A stretch of DNA of 64,000 nt, taken from positions 260,501 through 324,500 of the forward strand of contig NZ_CABVGP010000002.1 of NCBI RefSeq assembly GCF_902497555.1, given 5' to 3'. The position numbers and the translations under genes were made by a program. Every line of letters starts with the position of its first letter. Positions within the stretch are counted from its first letter, which is position 1. The notes beneath the pieces are model-generated. The model worked only from the letters and a program-made list of their open reading frames with translations. It was not told the origin of the DNA and made no database searches. Of the stretch, positions 1 to 12,899 are shown in pieces. The DNA comes from Amycolatopsis camponoti (GTDB lineage: Bacteria; Actinomycetota; Actinomycetes; Mycobacteriales; Pseudonocardiaceae).

Positions 1-3000
1 GCGGCGCCACCGACTTCGGCCAGCTCGCCTCCGGCCACCCGCTGCTGGCCGCCGAGATCGGCCTGGCCGACCACGACGGCCTGGTTCTGACCGGCCGCAT
101 CGGCCTGCGGTCGCACCCGTGGCTCGCCGACCACACCATCGCCGGCACGGCTCTGCTGCCCGGCACCGCGTTCGTCGAGATGGCCCTGCACGCCGCCGGG
201 CGCGCGGGCTGCGACGTCGTCGACGAGCTGACCCTGCAGGCGCCGCTCGCCGTGCCCGAAGGCGCCGGCGCCGAGGTGCAGGCCGTGGTCGGCCCGGTCG
301 AGGACGGGCGCCGCACCATCGAGTTCTACTCGCGGACCACGCACGACGTCGCCTGGACCCGCCACGCCGTCGGCGTGCTGGCCGAGGCTCCGGCCGCGGA
401 GCCCGCGCCGATCACCGAGTGGCCCCCGTCCGGCGCCGAGGTCGTCGCCACGCACGAGCTGTACGAAGAGCTGGCCGCGCAGGGTTACGGTTACGGCTCG
501 CTGTTCCAGGGCCTGCGGACCGCGTGGAAGCGCGACGACGTCGTGTACGCCGAGGTCGCCCTGCCCACGCGGGACGACTCCTTCGGCATCCACCCCGCGC
601 TGCTCGACGCCGTCCTGCACGCCACCGACTTCGCCCCGGGCGAGGCCCGGGAGGCCGACGAGATCCGCCTGCCGTTCGCGTGGACCGGCGTGCGGCTGCA
701 CGCCTCCGGCGCGGCCGAGGTCCGGGTGCGGATCACCTCGCCCGCCACCGGCGGTGTCTCCCTCGAGGTCACCGACCCGGCGGGGACGCCGGTGCTGTCG
801 GTCGAGTCGTTCCGCTCCCGCCCGGTCAGCGGCGCCGACCTGGGCCCGCGGGCCCAGGACCTGCTGCACACCGTCGAATGGACGCCGGTCGCGATCGCCG
901 ACGGGGACATCGCCGTCACCGAGGTCACCGACCTGGCCCAGCTGACCGAGGTGCCGGACACGATCGTCGTGCCGGTCGCCGCGAAGGGCCGGAGCGTCCC
1001 GGCGGCGGCCAAGCAAGCCGCCCACCGCGTGCTCGCCGTCCTCCAGGCGTTCGTCGCCGACGAGCGCTTCGCCGCGGCCAAGCTCGTGCTCCGGACTCCC
1101 GGCTCGCTCGCCGACTCCGTCGTGCGCGGGCTGGTGCGCTCGGCGCAGGCCGAGCAGCCGGGCCGGATCGTCCTGATCGAGGGCGACACCACCGCCGCGA
1201 CGCTGGCCACCGCGCTCGCGTCCGGCGAGCCGGAGCTGCGCGTCGACGGTGACCGGGTGCTGGCCCCACGGCTCGTCCGCCTGCACACCGACGCACCGGC
1301 CTGGCAGCCCGACGGCACCGTGCTGATCACCGGCGGCACCGGCGGCCTCGGCGCGCAGGTCGCGCGGCACCTCGTCACCACCCACGGCGTCCGGCACCTG
1401 GTGCTGCTCAGCCGCCGCGGAAGCGACGCCCCGGGCGCCGCCGAGCTGGTCGCGGAGCTGGCGGAAACCGCGACGGTGCAGGTCATCGCCTGTGACGTCA
1501 CGAAGAAGCGGTCGCTGTCGGCCGCGCTGAAGAAGATCGAGCAGCCGCTGACCGCCGTCGTCCACACCGCCGGTGTGCTCGACGACGCCCTGATCGGCTC
1601 GCTCACCGACGAGCGCCTCGACGCCGTCCTCGGCCCCAAGGTCGACGCCGCGTGGGCGCTGCACGAGCTGACTTCGGACCTGGCCGCGTTCGTCCTGTTC
1701 TCCTCCTCGGCCGGCCTGGTCGACGGCGTGGGCCAGGCCAACTACGCCGCGGGCAACACCTTCCTCGACGCGCTCGCCGAGCACCGCCGCGAGCAGGGCC
1801 TCCCCGCGACGTCGCTGGCCTGGGGCCTGTGGACCGACGACGGCGCCGCGCTCGGCATGAGCGCCGGACTGTCCGAAAAGGACCTGAGCCGGATCGGCCG
1901 GCTGGGTCTCGCCCCGCTGACCGCGGCCGAAAGCCTGGCCGCGCTGGACGCCGCGATCGCCTCGGACACGGCCACCGTCGTGCCCACCCGCGTCGACCGC
2001 GTCGCCCTCGGGGCCCGCGACGACATCCCGGCCCTGCTGCGCGGCCTGGCCCCGGCCGGACGCCGTCGGGTCGCCGCCGCGGCCGCCGGGGAGCTGACGC
2101 CGGAGCGGCAGTTCGCCGAGCGGTTCGTCTCCCTGTCCGAGGCCGACCGCGACCGCGCGGTGCTCGACCTGGTGCGCACCCACGTGGCGGCCGTGCTCGG
2201 CCACGACGGCCCGTCGGCGATCAGCCCGTCCCGCCCGTTCGGCGAGATCGGCTTCGACTCGCTCGCCGCGGTGGAGCTGCGCAACATCCTCGACTCCGTC
2301 ACCGGCCTGCGGCTGCCCGCGACGCTCGTCTTCGACCACCCGACCCCGCGGGCGCTGGCCGGGTACCTCGTGACGCGCATCGCCGGGCTGGCCCCGGTCA
2401 AGGCGATCGCGCCGGTGACCACGGCCGACCCCGAGGAGCCGATCGCCATCGTCGGCATCGCCTGCCGCTACCCCGGCGGCGTCGCGACGCCGGAGGACCT
2501 GTGGCGGCTCGTCTCGGGCGGCGAAGAAGCGCTGACGCCGTTCCCGGCCGACCGCGGCTGGAACGTCGACGCCCTCTACGACCCCGAGCCCGGCAAGCCC
2601 GGCCACTCCTACGTCAAGCACGGCGCGTTCCTGCACGACGCCGCCGAGTTCGACGCGGACTTCTTCGAGATCAGCCCGCGCGAGGCGGCCGCGATGGACC
2701 CGCAGCAGCGGCTGCTGCTGGAAGTGTCCTGGGAGGCGTTCGAGCGGGCCGGCATCGACCCGGTTTCGTTGCGCGGCAGCGCGACCGGCGTGTTCGCCGG
2801 CGTCATGTACCACGACTGGGGCACCCGCCTCGGCACGGTGTCCGACGACATCGCGGGCTACCTCGGCAACGGCAGCCTCGCCAGCGTCGTCTCCGGCCGC
2901 GTCTCGTACGCGCTCGGTCTCGAGGGCCCGACGGTCACCGTCGACACGGCGTGCTCGTCGTCGCTGGTCGCCCTGCACTGGGCGGTCCAGGCGCTGCGCC

Positions 3001-6000
3001 GCGGCGAGTGCACGCTCGCCCTGGCCGGCGGTGTCACCGTGATGTCCACTCCGGACACGTTCGTCGACTTCAGTCGCCAGCGCGGCCTGTCCGCCGACGG
3101 CCGCTGCCGCTCGTTCGCCGACGCGGCCGACGGCACCGGCTGGGGCGAGGGCGCGGGCATGCTGCTCGTCGAGCGGCTCTCCGACGCCAAGCGCAACGGG
3201 CACCCGGTGCTCGCGCTGCTCAAGGGCTCCGCGGTCAACCACGACGGCGCGTCCAACGGCCTCACCGCCCCGAACGGTCCCTCGCAGCAGCGCGTGATCA
3301 CGAAGGCACTGGCCGACGCGGGCCTGAATCCGTCCGAAGTGGACGCCGTCGAAGGCCACGGCACCGGCACCACGCTGGGCGACCCGATCGAGGCCCAGGC
3401 CCTGCTGGCCACCTACGGCCAGGACCGCGCCGAGGACCAGCCCCTGTGGCTCGGTTCGATCAAGTCCAACATCGGCCACACCCAGGCCGCCGCGGGCGTC
3501 GCGGGCATCATCAAGATGGTCATGGCGCTGCGCAACGAGCAGCTGCCGCAGACCCTGCACGTCGACCTTCCGTCCACTGTGGTCGACTGGGACACCGGTG
3601 CGGTGCGGCTGCTCACCGAGGCGCGCGACTGGTCGCCCAACGGCCACCCGCGCCGGGCCGCCGTCTCGTCGTTCGGCATCAGCGGGACCAACGCCCACGT
3701 CATCATCGAGCAGGCCCCGGCCGACGCCGTCACCACCGTCTTTCGGGGGTTCCGGGTGGCGGAGCCCCCGGCCCGGGGCGAAGCCCCGGTTGGCACCGAG
3801 CAGCCGGCCGAGCCGCAGCCCGAAGCCGTCGTCCCCGTCGCGCTCTCCGGCCGCACCCCGGCCGCCGTGCGCGGCCAGGCCGCCCGGCTGCGGGAGTACG
3901 TCGCCGACCACGCGGACGTCACCGTCGCCGAGCTGGCCCGGTCGCTGAACTCGACCCGGGCGGCCCTGGAACAGCGGGCCGTGGTGATCGCCGGGACCCC
4001 GGCCGAGCTGGCCGACGGCCTGGACGCGCTGGCGACCGGCGAGCCCGGCACCGACGTCGTCACCGGCACCGCCGGCGAGGGCAAGCTGGCGTTCCTGTTC
4101 TCCGGTCAGGGCGCCCAGCGCGTCGGCATGGGCCAGGCGCTGCACGCCACCTACCCGGTGTTCGCCGAAGCCTTCGACGCCGTCTGCGCCGCGATCGACC
4201 CGCTGCTCGACCTGCCGCTGCGCGACGTCGTCTTCGACACGACCGCGCTGGCGAACCGCGGCCTGCTCGACCAGACGCAGTACACGCAGACCGCGCTGTT
4301 CGCCGTCGAGGTTTCGCTGTTCCGGCTCGCCGAGGCGTGGGGGATCGTCCCCGACGCCTTGGCCGGGCACTCCATCGGTGAGCTGGCCGCGGCGCACGTC
4401 GCCGGGGTGCTCTCCCTCGAGGACGCGGCGAAGCTGGTCGCGGCTCGCGGACGCCTGATGGGTTCCCTGAGCGAGCCGCCGGGTGCGATGGTTTCCCTGG
4501 CCACGACCGAAGAGGCCGCGCGGGAGCTGCTGCGCGGGCACGAGGACGAGGTCAGCATCGCCGCCGTCAACGGCCCCGAGTCGGTCGTCGTCTCCGGCGT
4601 CGCCGAGGTCGTCGCGCGGATCGAGCGGGCGGCCACGGTCGCCGACATCCGGACGCGCCGGCTGCGCGTGAGCCACGCGTTCCACTCGCCGCTGATGGCC
4701 CCGATGCTCGACGAGTTCCGCGAGATCGCCGCCGGGCTGACGTTCCACGCGCCGGAGATCCCGATCTTCTCCACGGTTTCGCCCGGCGCGGACCTGACTT
4801 CGCCGGAGTACTGGGTCACCCATGTCCGCGAAGCCGTGCGCTTCGGGGACGCGATCACGGCCCTGGAGGCCGACGGCGTCGAGACGTTCCTCGAGCTGGG
4901 CCCCGACAGCGTGCTCTCGGCGCTCGGCCCGCAGAGCGTGGCGAACCCGGACGCGGTCGCGTTCGTGCCCTTCGGCCGCCGCGACCGGGACGAGGTCCGC
5001 ACCGCGCTGGCCGCGCTCGGCCGCCTGCAGACCCGGGGTGCCGCCCGGCTGGACCGCGTGCTCGGTGACGGCCCGATCCGGCTCGACCTGCCGACGTACG
5101 CTTTCCAGCACAAGCGTTTCTGGCTCGACGCGACGCCGTCCGGCGACGTGACGGCGGTAGGCCAGCAGCCGCTGCCGCACCCCATGCTGGGCGCGGTCGT
5201 CCCGCTGTCCGGCTCGGACACGACGGTGCTCACCGGCCGGCTGTCCGCCGGGTCGGTGCCGTGGGTGGCGGACCACGTCGTCAAGGGCGCGATCCTGGTG
5301 CCCGGCACCGGGTTCGTCGAGCTGGCCATCGCGGCCGGCGACCAGGTCGGCCACTCGACGGTCGAAGAGCTGACGCTGCAGGCGCCGCTCGTCCTGCCGC
5401 CGGACGGCGCCGTCGCGCTCCAGGTCGTGGTCGGTCCCGCCGACGGCGACCGCCGCCCGGTCACCGTGTTCTCCCGCCCGACCGACGGCGACGAGTGGAC
5501 CCAGCACGCGCTCGGCACGCTGTCCGCGGCGCCGCGGCCCGAGCCCGCCGGGCTCACCGAATGGCCGCCGGCGGGCGCGAACCGCATCGAGGTCGAAGGC
5601 GCGTACGACCTGCTCAGCGAGCGTGGGTACGGCTACGGCCCGTCCTTCCAGGGGCTCACGGCCGCCTGGAAGCGGGGCAACGAAGTCTTCGCCGAGGTCG
5701 CGCTGCCGGAACCGGCGGCGTCGACGGCGAGCCTCTACGGCCTGCACCCGGCGCTGCTCGACATCGCGATGCACGCCGACCTGCTCGGCGACCCGGGCGG
5801 CGCGACGCTGCTGCCGTTCGTCTGGAACGGCGTCACGCTGCACGCCGCCGGTGCTTCGGTGCTGCGGGTGCGGATCGAGCGGCTGAACGGCGACGAGGTG
5901 TCGGCCATCGAGGTGGCCGACAGCGAGGGCCGCCCGGTCGCGACCATCGACTCGCTCGTCTCACGCCCGGTCCGCCGGGAGCTGACGGCGTCGGCCGCCG

Positions 6001-9000
6001 AGACCGACGGCTCGCTGCTGAAGATCGCCTGGCAGCCCGTTTCCGTGCCGCAGTCCGACGCCGCGGTGGTCGCCATCGGCCGCGGCCGCATCGGGGTGGC
6101 CGCCACCTACGCCGGGTTCGCCGACCTCGTCGCGGCCATCGACCGCGGCGAGCCGGTACCGGCCCTGATCACGGTGACCGTGCCGGGCGCCGAATGGGAT
6201 GTCCCGGCGGCGGCCCGCGAGAACACCGCGTGGCTGCTCGCCGAACTGCAGGCCTGGCTGGCCGACGCCCGGTTCGGGATCACCAAGCTGGCCGTGGTCA
6301 CGCAGGACGCGGTGCCCGCCGGTGAGTCCACTGTGGACGTCACGCAGGGGCTGCTGTGGGGCCTGGCGCGCGGGGCACAGGCCGAGCACCCCGGGCGCGT
6401 GTTCGTGGTCGACGCCGATTCCGGCACGGCGGCCGCCTCGATCGCGGCGGTCATCGCCTCCGGGGAACCGGAGGCCGCGATCCGCGCCGGCGCTACGCTC
6501 GTGCCTCGCTACGCCAAGACGGTCGTGAGTGAGAAACAGGGTTCTAACCCTGTTTCTCACTCACGACCCTGGGGCGACGGCGCGGTGCTGATCACCGGTG
6601 GGACCGGCGGGCTCGGCAGCCTGCTGGCCCGCTACCTGGTGGCCGAGCACGGCGTCACCGACCTGGTGCTCACGAGCCGTCGCGGGCTCGGCGCGCCGGG
6701 GGCCCGGCAGCTGGTCGAAGACCTGAAGGACCTGGGGGCCCGGGTGCGGGTCGCCGCGTGCGACGTCACCGAGCGCGCCCAGGTCGAGAGCCTGCTCGGG
6801 GCGATCGACGGCCTGACCGCCGTGGTGCACGCGGCGGGCACGGCCGACAGCGGCGTCTTCGACTCGCTGACCCCGGAACGGCTCGACTCGGTCCTGCGGG
6901 CCAAGGTCGACGCCGCCTGGCACCTGCACGAGCTGACCCAGGACCTGGCCGCGTTCGTCCTGTTCTCGTCGGCCGGTGGCCAGGTGCTGCCCGCGGGCCA
7001 GGCGAACTACGCCGCGGCCAACGCGTTCCTCGACGGACTCGCCGCCCACCGGCGGGCTTCGGGCCTCCCGGCGACGGCGCTGGCCTGGGGTCTCTGGGCC
7101 GAGAACACCGGCCTCGGCGGCGAGCTGGCCGAGGCGGACCTCGCCCGGATGGCGCGGCTCGGCCTCCCCGCGGTCACCGCGGAGCAGGGGCTCGCGCTGT
7201 TCGACGCGGCGACCGCCACCGAGGACGCCGTGATCGCCCCGCTGCGGGTCGACGTCGCGGCGCTGCGGGCCCGGACCGACGACCTGCCCGCGTTGCTGCG
7301 CGGGTTCGTCCCGCCGAAGGCCCGCCGGACCGCCAAGGCGGCGAAGGCGGCCGACAACGCACTGGCCGCCGAGCTGGCCGGGCTGGCCGACAACGAGCGT
7401 GACCGCGTGCTGCTGGACATCGTCCGCACGCAGGTGGCCACCGTGCTCGGCTACGCGGACAAGTCCGAAGTGGACGGCACCCGCGCGTTCAAGGAGCTGG
7501 GCTTCGACTCGCTCGCCGCGGTCGAGCTGCGCAACCTGCTCGGCACCGCGACCGGCCTGACCCTGCCGGCGACGCTGATCTTCGACCACCCGACCGCCAA
7601 GGCGGTGGCGGACTTCGTCAAGGGCAAGCTGCTCGGCGCCGTCGCCAAGGTCCCGGCCACGACGACCCGGACGAACGCGTCGATGCAGGAGCCGATCGCG
7701 ATCGTCGGCATGGCCTGCCGGTACCCCGGCGGCGTCCGGTCGCCGGAGGACCTCTGGCAGCTGCTGGTCGACGAAGTCGACGCCGTGTCGGAGTTCCCGA
7801 CCAACCGCGGCTGGGACATCGAGAGCATCTACGACCCCGAGCGCGGCAAGCGCGGCAAGACCTACGCCCGCGAAGGCGGCTTCCTCCACGAGGGCACCCT
7901 GTTCGACCCGGCGTTCTTCGGTATCGGCCCGCGCGAGGCGCTGGCCATGGACCCGCAGCAGCGGCTCCTGCTGGAGACGGCGTGGGAGGCCATCGAGCGG
8001 GCCGGCATCGACCCGACCGCGCTGCGCGGCAGCATGACCGGCGTCTTCACCGGCGCGATGTACGACGACTACGGCAGCCGCGTCCCCGGCGCGCCCCTCG
8101 ACGTCGCCGCCTACATTCCCAACGGCAGCTCGGGCGCGGTCGTCTCCGGCCGCATCTCCTACCTGCTGGGGCTGGAAGGCCCGTGCATGACGGTCGACAC
8201 CGCATGCTCGTCCTCGCTGGTCACGCTGCACCTCGCGGTGCAGGCGCTGCGGGCGGGGGAGTGCGGGCTGGCGCTCGCCGGCGGTGTCACGCTGCTCTCG
8301 CAGCCGGATCTGTTCGTCGACTCCAGCCGTCAGGGTGTGCTTTCGCCCAACGGCCGGTCGAAGTCGTTCTCCGCGGCGTCCGACGGCGTCGGCTGGGCCG
8401 AGGGCGCGGGCCTGCTCCTGCTGGAGCGGCTGTCCGATGCCCAGCGCAACGGGCACGAGGTCCTCGCCGTGGTCCGCTCCAGCGCCGTCAACCAGGACGG
8501 CGCGTCCAACGGCCTCACCGCGCCGAACGGGCCGTCGCAGGAACGCGTGATCCACGCGGCCCTCGCGGCGGGCGGGCTCACGCCGTCCGAAGTGGACGCC
8601 GTCGAAGCCCACGGTTCGGGCACGAAGCTGGGTGACCCGATCGAGGCGCAGGCACTGCTGGCCACCTACGGCCAGGACCGTCCGGACGGGCGGCCGCTGT
8701 ACCTGGGCTCGGTGAAGTCCAACATCGGCCACGCGCAGGCTTCCGGTGGCGCGGCGGGCGTGATCAAGGTCGTCCAGGCGATGCGGCACAACACGCTGCC
8801 GAAGTCGCTGCACATCGACGCTCCGTCGCCGGTCGTCGACTGGACCACGGGCGACATCGAGCTGCTGACCGAGGCCCGGCCGTGGCTGCCCAACGGGCGT
8901 CCGCGCCGAGCCGGTGTCTCGTCGTTCGGCATCAGCGGGACCAACGCGCACATCATCATCGAAGAGGCGCCTCCGTCCACTGTGGAACGTCCGCGCCGGA

Positions 9001-12000
9001 CGGCGCCGGTGTTGCCGTCGGTGCCGTTGCCGATCGCCGGGACCACGGCCGCGGCCCTCGCCGGCCAGGCCGCCCGGATGGCCGCGTGGATCCGGTCGAA
9101 CCCCGAGCTGGACCTCACCGACGTCGGCTACTCGCTCGCCACCGGGCGGGCCGCGCTCGACCACCGCTCGGTGGTCCTGGCGGCGACCCGTGACGCCGCT
9201 TTGAAGGCGCTCGACGGCCTCGCCACCGGCGGGACCCCGGCGGGCACGGTGACCGGCACGACCAGCGCGGCCGACCTGACCGCGTTCCTGTTCACCGGCC
9301 AGGGCGCCCAGCAGCCGGGCATGGGCCGCGAGCTGTACGAGGCCTTCCCGGTCTTCGCCGGAACCTTCGACGAAGCGTGCGGCCTGTTCGACACCGAGGT
9401 CCCGCTGAAGCAGGTCATCTGGGCCGAGAAGGGGTCCGAGGACGGCGAACTGCTGAACAAGACCGCGTACACGCAGTGCGCGCTGTTCGCGATCGAGGTC
9501 GCGCTCTACCGCCTGGTCGAGTCGTGGGGCCTCACGCCGGACTACGTCGCCGGGCACTCGATCGGCGAGCTGGCCGCGGCGCACGTCGCCGGGGTGCTTT
9601 CCCTGGCCGACGCCTGTGCCCTGGTCGCCGCCCGCGGCCGGCTGATGCAGGCGCTGCCGGCCGGGGGCGCCATGGCGGCCATCGCGGCCACCGAGGACGA
9701 GGTGCGCGCCGCGCTCCCGGCCGACGTGGACGTCGCGGCGGTCAACGGCCCGCGTTCGGTGGTCGTCTCCGGGCCCGAGGCCGCGGTGAAGGCGGCGATG
9801 GCGGCCTTCAAGAACGCCGGACGGCGGACGAAGCAGCTGGTCGTCTCGCACGCCTTCCACTCCTCGCTGATGGAGCCGATGCTGGCCGACTTCGCCGTGG
9901 TGGCGGAGAAGCTGACGTACTCGGCGCCGGGTATCCCGGTCGTCTCCAACGTGACCGGCCGGATCGCCACCGCCGAGCAGCTCTGCTCGCCGGAGTACTG
10001 GGTGAACCACGTGCGGGAAGCCGTGCGGTTCGCCGACGGCGTCGGCACGCTGCTCGCCGCCGGGGTGACCCGGTTCGTCGAGCTGGGCCCGGACGCGGTG
10101 CTGACCGGCATGGCCCGCGAATGCGACACCTCGGCCGCCGACCGGCCCGACCGCGTCGTGGGCGTGCCCGCGCTGCGCCGGGGCCGCGACGAGGTCCCGA
10201 CGCTGTTCACCGCGCTGGCCACGCTGTACTCGCGGGGTGCGAAGCCCGACTGGGCCGCGGTGTTCGCCGGCCGCGGTGCGTCCACTGTGGACCTGCCGAC
10301 GTACGCCTTCCAGAACAAGGAGTACTGGCTCAACGCGACGAACCGGGCCGGCGACGTCGGCTCGCTCGGTGCCAAGGCCGCCGGGCACCCGCTGCTCGGC
10401 GCGCTGGTGGAGCTGCCCGACGGCGGCGCGGTCCTCACCGGTCGGCTCGCCGTCGACCGGCAGACCTGGCTGGCCGACCACGTGGTGCTGGGCCGGACGA
10501 TGCTGCCCGGCACCGCGTACGTCGAGCTGGCCCTGCACGCCGGCGACCAGGTCGGCTGCGACGTCCTGGAGGAGCTGACCCAGCAGGCCCCGCTGCTGCT
10601 GCCCGAGGAGGGCGGCGTCGACATCCGCGTCGTCGTCGGCGCACCCGGCGCGGACGGCCGTCGCGAGCTGTCGGTGCACTCCCGTACCGAAGACGTGTGG
10701 ACGCAGCACGCGGCGGGCACGCTCGCCACGGGTGCGCGGCCGGCGGAGTTCGACCTCTCGGTGTGGCCGCCGGAGAACGCCGAAGCCGTCGACCTCGCCG
10801 GCCTCTACGACGACCTGGCCGGGCTCGGTTTCGGCTACGGCCCGGTGTTCCGGAACCTGCGTGCGGTGTGGCTGCGTGACGGCGAAGTCTTCGCCGAGGT
10901 GGCGCTGCCCGAGGGCACCGATTCCAGGGAGTTCGGGCTGCACCCGGGTCTGCTGGACTCGGCGCTGGGTGCGACGGACTTCCTCGTCCCCGGCGGCCCG
11001 AAGGCGTTGACCGAGACGACGATCCCGTTCGCCTGGAACCAGGTCTCGCTGCACGCTTCCGGTGCCACGACGCTGCGGGTGCGGGTCCGTAAGGAAGGGA
11101 AGGACGCTTCGCTCGCCTTGGCCGACGCGACCGGTTCGCCGGTCGCCTGGATCGAGTCGCTGGTGACGCGGCCGGTGTCGGAGGGCCAGCTGGGCGCGAA
11201 GGTGCCCGACTCGCTCTACCGGATCGACTGGCAGCCCGCGGCCGGTGTCCGCCTGGTCAAGTCCCTCGAGGGCTGGGCCGTGCTCGGCGCCGACGACCTC
11301 GGCCTGGGCGTGCCGACGCACGACGAGCCGGTGGCGGCCGACGTGCTGGTCCTGCCGGTCGTGTCCGGCGCCGGGGACGTGCCGTCGCAGGTCCACGCGA
11401 CCGTCCGGAAGACGTTGGCGCAGCTGCAGACCTGGCTCGGCGGTTCGTCCGACGGCAAGCTCCTGGTCGTCACGCGCAACGCCGTGGCGGACCGCCCGGA
11501 CCTCGCACAGGCACCGGTCTGGGGACTGGTGCGGGCGGCGCAGGCGGAGAACCCCGGCCGGATCCAGGTCGTCGACGTCGACGACCTGTCCCAGTCGATG
11601 CGGGCGCTCCCCGCGGTGGTCGCCTCCGGTGAGCCGGAAGCGACCGTCCGGGTCGGCGAGGTCCGCGTGCCGCGGCTGGCCAAGGTCACCACGGTCGGCG
11701 ACCCGGTCGAGTGGGACGCCGACGGCACGGTGCTCATCACCGGCGGCGCCGGCCTGCTCGGCGGCCACCTGGCCCGGCACCTCGCGGCTCGCGGCGCCCG
11801 GAAGCTGGTCCTGACCAGCCGCCGGGGCCTGGACGCGCCGGGTGCTCGTGAACTGGTCGACGAGCTGGGCGCTTCGGTGACCGTCGCGGCCTGCGACGTC
11901 ACGAACCGGGACGAGCTGGCGACCCTGATCGGGTCGCTGCCCGACCTCACCGCCGTGGTCCACGCGGCCGGGCAGATGGACAGCGCGGTGCTGAACGCGC

Positions 12001-12899
12001 TCACGCCGTCGCAGATCGAGAACGTCCTGCGGCCCAAGGTGGACGCCGCCTGGCACCTGCACGAGCTGACCGCGTCGCTGGACCTCAAGGCGTTCGTCCT
12101 CTACTCCTCGGCGGGCGGCCTGCTGCTCGCCGCCGGGCAGGCGAACTACGCCGCGGGCAACGTCTTCCTCGACGCGCTGGCCGAGCACCGCGCGGCGCTG
12201 GGCCTCCCGGCGACCGCGCTGGCCTGGGGTCCGTGGGAAGGCAGCGGGGACGCGGTCGACCTGACGCACATCGCCCGGTCCGGGGTCGCGGAGCTGGCCG
12301 TCACCGACGGTCTCGCGCTCTTCGACGCCGCGCTCGCGGCCGGCGAACCGGCCCTGGTGCCGGTGAAGCTCGCCGACCTGCGTGAGGCCGACCGGATCGC
12401 GCCGCTCCTGCGAGGCCTGGTCACGGCCACTCCGCGACGCGCCGCCGCGGCGGCGGGCAGTGTGACGGCGGCACCCGAAGCCGGGTTCGCCGAGAAGCTG
12501 ACCGGGATGTCGGCCGACGAGCGGGAAGCGGCGCTGCTGCAGCTGGTCTGCGAGCACGCGGCGGCCGTCCTCGGCTACGACGACGCGTCGGCGGTCGGCG
12601 TCGAGAAGGGCTTCACCGACCTGGGCATCGACTCGCTGGCCGCGCTGGAACTGCGCAACCGGCTCGGGGCGGCCTGCGGGCTGCGCCTGCCGGCCACGCT
12701 GATCTTCGACTACCCGAGCCCGCTGCCGCTGACCCGCTTCCTGCTCGGCGAGCTGCTGCCCGAACTGGGCGAGCCGGTCGAAGAGGTCGCCGAGGCCAAC
12801 GGAACCGACGAAGTGGCCGCCATCGCCGGGATGGACCTGGCCGACCTGGTCAAGTCCGCGATGGCGGGCACCCAGACCGATGGAGGGGACTCGAAGTGA
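1..12899 (+). CDS. Modular type I PKS A (5'-truncated): [DH-KR-ACP]-[KS-AT-DH-KR-ACP]-[KS-AT-DH-KR-ACP]
   Basis: The reading frame is open from the first base, so the gene starts upstream and 4298 codons are visible (frame from base 3). Module A1 retains DH ([10 protein letters not shown] near 132), KR (TGGTGGLG near 1325, LDD motif) and ACP (GFDSL near 2250). Module A2 has KS (TACSSS, Cys codon near 2952), malonyl-type AT (GHSIGE near 4366, HAFH near 4674), DH ([10 protein letters not shown] near 5275), KR (near 6590, LDD degraded to ADS) and ACP (near 7500). Module A3 has KS (Cys near 8209), malonyl-type AT (HAFH near 9850), DH ([10 protein letters not shown] near 10480), KR (near 11740, MDS at the LDD site) and ACP (near 12630). 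Each complete module should add a C2 unit as an alkene; there is no ER. The C-terminus ([11 protein letters not shown]) looks like a class 1b docking tail, fitting the N-terminus of the next protein. Two repeat elements lie in frame inside the gene (3745 and 6521). The final TGA overlaps the next start. Confidence 0.96.
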   Translation, partial: GATDFGQLASGHPLLAAEIGLADHDGLVLTGRIGLRSHPWLADHTIAGTALLPGTAFVEMALHAAGRAGCDVVDELTLQAPLAVPEGAGAEVQAVVGPVEDGRRTIEFYSRTTHDVAWTRHAVGVLAEAPAAEPAPITEWPPSGAEVVATHELYEELAAQGYGYGSLFQGLRTAWKRDDVVYAEVALPTRDDSFGIHPALLDAVLHATDFAPGEAREADEIRLPFAWTGVRLHASGAAEVRVRITSPATGGVSLEVTDPAGTPVLSVESFRSRPVSGADLGPRAQDLLHTVEWTPVAIADGDIAVTEVTDLAQLTEVPDTIVVPVAAKGRSVPAAAKQAAHRVLAVLQAFVADERFAAAKLVLRTPGSLADSVVRGLVRSAQAEQPGRIVLIEGDTTAATLATALASGEPELRVDGDRVLAPRLVRLHTDAPAWQPDGTVLITGGTGGLGAQVARHLVTTHGVRHLVLLSRRGSDAPGAAELVAELAETATVQVIACDVTKKRSLSAALKKIEQPLTAVVHTAGVLDDALIGSLTDERLDAVLGPKVDAAWALHELTSDLAAFVLFSSSAGLVDGVGQANYAAGNTFLDALAEHRREQGLPATSLAWGLWTDDGAALGMSAGLSEKDLSRIGRLGLAPLTAAESLAALDAAIASDTATVVPTRVDRVALGARDDIPALLRGLAPAGRRRVAAAAAGELTPERQFAERFVSLSEADRDRAVLDLVRTHVAAVLGHDGPSAISPSRPFGEIGFDSLAAVELRNILDSVTGLRLPATLVFDHPTPRALAGYLVTRIAGLAPVKAIAPVTTADPEEPIAIVGIACRYPGGVATPEDLWRLVSGGEEALTPFPADRGWNVDALYDPEPGKPGHSYVKHGAFLHDAAEFDADFFEISPREAAAMDPQQRLLLEVSWEAFERAGIDPVSLRGSATGVFAGVMYHDWGTRLGTVSDDIAGYLGNGSLASVVSGRVSYALGLEGPTVTVDTACSSSLVALHWAVQALRRGECTLALAGGVTVMSTPDTFVDFSRQRGLSADGRCRSFADAADGTGWGEGAGMLLVERLSDAKRNGHPVLALLKGSAVNHDGASNGLTAPNGPSQQRVITKALADAGLNPSEVDAVEGHGTGTTLGDPIEAQALLATYGQDRAEDQPLWLGSIKSNIGHTQAAAGVAGIIKMVMALRNEQLPQTLHVDLPSTVVDWDTGAVRLLTEARDWSPNGHPRRAAVSSFGISGTNAHVIIEQAPADAVTTVFRGFRVAEPPARGEAPVGTEQPAEPQPEAVVPVALSGRTPAAVRGQAARLREYVADHADVTVAELARSLNSTRAALEQRAVVIAGTPAELADGLDALATGEPGTDVVTGTAGEGKLAFLFSGQGAQRVGMGQALHATYPVFAEAFDAVCAAIDPLLDLPLRDVVFDTTALANRGLLDQTQYTQTALFAVEVSLFRLAEAWGIVPDALAGHSIGELAAAHVAGVLSLEDAAKLVAARGRLMGSLSEPPGAMVSLATTEEAARELLRGHEDEVSIAAVNGPESVVVSGVAEVVARIERAATVADIRTRRLRVSHAFHSPLMAPMLDEFREIAAGLTFHAPEIPIFSTVSPGADLTSPEYWVTHVREAVRFGDAITALEADGVETFLELGPDSVLSALGPQSVANPDAVAFVPFGRRDRDEVRTALAALGRLQTRGAARLDRVLGDGPIRLDLPTYAFQHKRFWLDATPSGDVTAVGQQPLPHPMLGAVVPLSGSDTTVLTGRLSAGSVPWVADHVVKGAILVPGTGFVELAIAAGDQVGHSTVEELTLQAPLVLPPDGAVALQVVVGPADGDRRPVTVFSRPTDGDEWTQHALGTLSAAPRPEPAGLTEWPPAGANRIEVEGAYDLLSERGYGYGPSFQGLTAAWKRGNEVFAEVALPEPAASTASLYGLHPALLDIAMHADLLGDPGGATLLPFVWNGVTLHAAGASVLRVRIERLNGDEVSAIEVADSEGRPVATIDSLVSRPVRRELTASAAETDGSLLKIAWQPVSVPQSDAAVVAIGRGRIGVAATYAGFADLVAAIDRGEPVPALITVTVPGAEWDVPAAARENTAWLLAELQAWLADARFGITKLAVVTQDAVPAGESTVDVTQGLLWGLARGAQAEHPGRVFVVDADSGTAAASIAAVIASGEPEAAIRAGATLVPRYAKTVVSEKQGSNPVSHSRPWGDGAVLITGGTGGLGSLLARYLVAEHGVTDLVLTSRRGLGAPGARQLVEDLKDLGARVRVAACDVTERAQVESLLGAIDGLTAVVHAAGTADSGVFDSLTPERLDSVLRAKVDAAWHLHELTQDLAAFVLFSSAGGQVLPAGQANYAAANAFLDGLAAHRRASGLPATALAWGLWAENTGLGGELAEADLARMARLGLPAVTAEQGLALFDAATATEDAVIAPLRVDVAALRARTDDLPALLRGFVPPKARRTAKAAKAADNALAAELAGLADNERDRVLLDIVRTQVATVLGYADKSEVDGTRAFKELGFDSLAAVELRNLLGTATGLTLPATLIFDHPTAKAVADFVKGKLLGAVAKVPATTTRTNASMQEPIAIVGMACRYPGGVRSPEDLWQLLVDEVDAVSEFPTNRGWDIESIYDPERGKRGKTYAREGGFLHEGTLFDPAFFGIGPREALAMDPQQRLLLETAWEAIERAGIDPTALRGSMTGVFTGAMYDDYGSRVPGAPLDVAAYIPNGSSGAVVSGRISYLLGLEGPCMTVDTACSSSLVTLHLAVQALRAGECGLALAGGVTLLSQPDLFVDSSRQGVLSPNGRSKSFSAASDGVGWAEGAGLLLLERLSDAQRNGHEVLAVVRSSAVNQDGASNGLTAPNGPSQERVIHAALAAGGLTPSEVDAVEAHGSGTKLGDPIEAQALLATYGQDRPDGRPLYLGSVKSNIGHAQASGGAAGVIKVVQAMRHNTLPKSLHIDAPSPVVDWTTGDIELLTEARPWLPNGRPRRAGVSSFGISGTNAHIIIEEAPPSTVERPRRTAPVLPSVPLPIAGTTAAALAGQAARMAAWIRSNPELDLTDVGYSLATGRAALDHRSVVLAATRDAALKALDGLATGGTPAGTVTGTTSAADLTAFLFTGQGAQQPGMGRELYEAFPVFAGTFDEACGLFDTEVPLKQVIWAEKGSEDGELLNKTAYTQCALFAIEVALYRLVESWGLTPDYVAGHSIGELAAAHVAGVLSLADACALVAARGRLMQALPAGGAMAAIAATEDEVRAALPADVDVAAVNGPRSVVVSGPEAAVKAAMAAFKNAGRRTKQLVVSHAFHSSLMEPMLADFAVVAEKLTYSAPGIPVVSNVTGRIATAEQLCSPEYWVNHVREAVRFADGVGTLLAAGVTRFVELGPDAVLTGMARECDTSAADRPDRVVGVPALRRGRDEVPTLFTALATLYSRGAKPDWAAVFAGRGASTVDLPTYAFQNKEYWLNATNRAGDVGSLGAKAAGHPLLGALVELPDGGAVLTGRLAVDRQTWLADHVVLGRTMLPGTAYVELALHAGDQVGCDVLEELTQQAPLLLPEEGGVDIRVVVGAPGADGRRELSVHSRTEDVWTQHAAGTLATGARPAEFDLSVWPPENAEAVDLAGLYDDLAGLGFGYGPVFRNLRAVWLRDGEVFAEVALPEGTDSREFGLHPGLLDSALGATDFLVPGGPKALTETTIPFAWNQVSLHASGATTLRVRVRKEGKDASLALADATGSPVAWIESLVTRPVSEGQLGAKVPDSLYRIDWQPAAGVRLVKSLEGWAVLGADDLGLGVPTHDEPVAADVLVLPVVSGAGDVPSQVHATVRKTLAQLQTWLGGSSDGKLLVVTRNAVADRPDLAQAPVWGLVRAAQAENPGRIQVVDVDDLSQSMRALPAVVASGEPEATVRVGEVRVPRLAKVTTVGDPVEWDADGTVLITGGAGLLGGHLARHLAARGARKLVLTSRRGLDAPGARELVDELGASVTVAACDVTNRDELATLIGSLPDLTAVVHAAGQMDSAVLNALTPSQIENVLRPKVDAAWHLHELTASLDLKAFVLYSSAGGLLLAAGQANYAAGNVFLDALAEHRAALGLPATALAWGPWEGSGDAVDLTHIARSGVAELAVTDGLALFDAALAAGEPALVPVKLADLREADRIAPLLRGLVTATPRRAAAAAGSVTAAPEAGFAEKLTGMSADEREAALLQLVCEHAAAVLGYDDASAVGVEKGFTDLGIDSLAALELRNRLGAACGLRLPATLIFDYPSPLPLTRFLLGELLPELGEPVEEVAEANGTDEVAAIAGMDLADLVKSAMAGTQTDGGDSK
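3745..3789. repeat. GC-rich REP-like element inserted in frame in the KS-AT linker of module A2
   Basis: This roughly 45-base block is nearly the same as the intergenic block at 23454-23497. Both begin GGGGGTTCCGGGTGG and end in the hairpin CCGGGGC-GAA-GCCCCGG or a close variant. Inside gene A it is read as [17 protein letters not shown], which has no counterpart in the KS-AT linkers of the other modules. The reading frame is kept. It looks like a mobile or dispersed intergenic repeat that landed in a tolerant linker. Confidence 0.8.
6521..6568. repeat. 48-bp near-perfect palindrome inserted in frame in the KR region of module A2
   Basis: Left arm 6521-6543 and right arm 6546-6568 are perfect 23-base reverse complements around a 2-base centre. 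The block is 48 bases, i.e. 16 codons, and reads [17 protein letters not shown] just before the KR nucleotide-binding strand (VLITGG). Other modules lack this peptide. A second copy of the palindrome lies between genes at 36630-36677, where it looks like a terminator. The direct reading is a dispersed palindromic repeat tolerated inside a coding region. Confidence 0.88.
12882..12899 (+). promoter_or_regulatory. Shine-Dalgarno and GTGA stop/start overlap coupling PKS A to PKS B
   Basis: GGAGGGG at 12882-12888 lies seven bases before a GTG at 12896 whose last two bases form part of the TGA stop of gene A. This fixes the start of gene B and suggests translational coupling, which helps equal production of the two interacting subunits. 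Confidence 0.85.

Noticed and set aside
2434..3720. Loading module (KSQ) within the window
   Set aside because: Every KS seen here has an active-site Cys in TACSSS; the loading module must lie outside the window.
3741..3792. Possible frameshift or sequencing error in the KS-AT linker of module A2
   Set aside because: The frame is open on both sides and the odd peptide is explained by a known repeat copy at 23454, not by an indel.
1652..4381. A 909-codon plus-strand frame inside PKS A
   Set aside because: It is an Arg-rich out-of-frame shadow of the KR-KS-AT region, which is intact in the true frame.
6561..12557. A 1998-codon open frame on the minus strand
   Set aside because: It is antisense to PKS A, has low-complexity Arg/Gly/Pro-rich composition and no domain pattern; long shadow frames are normal in very GC-rich DNA.
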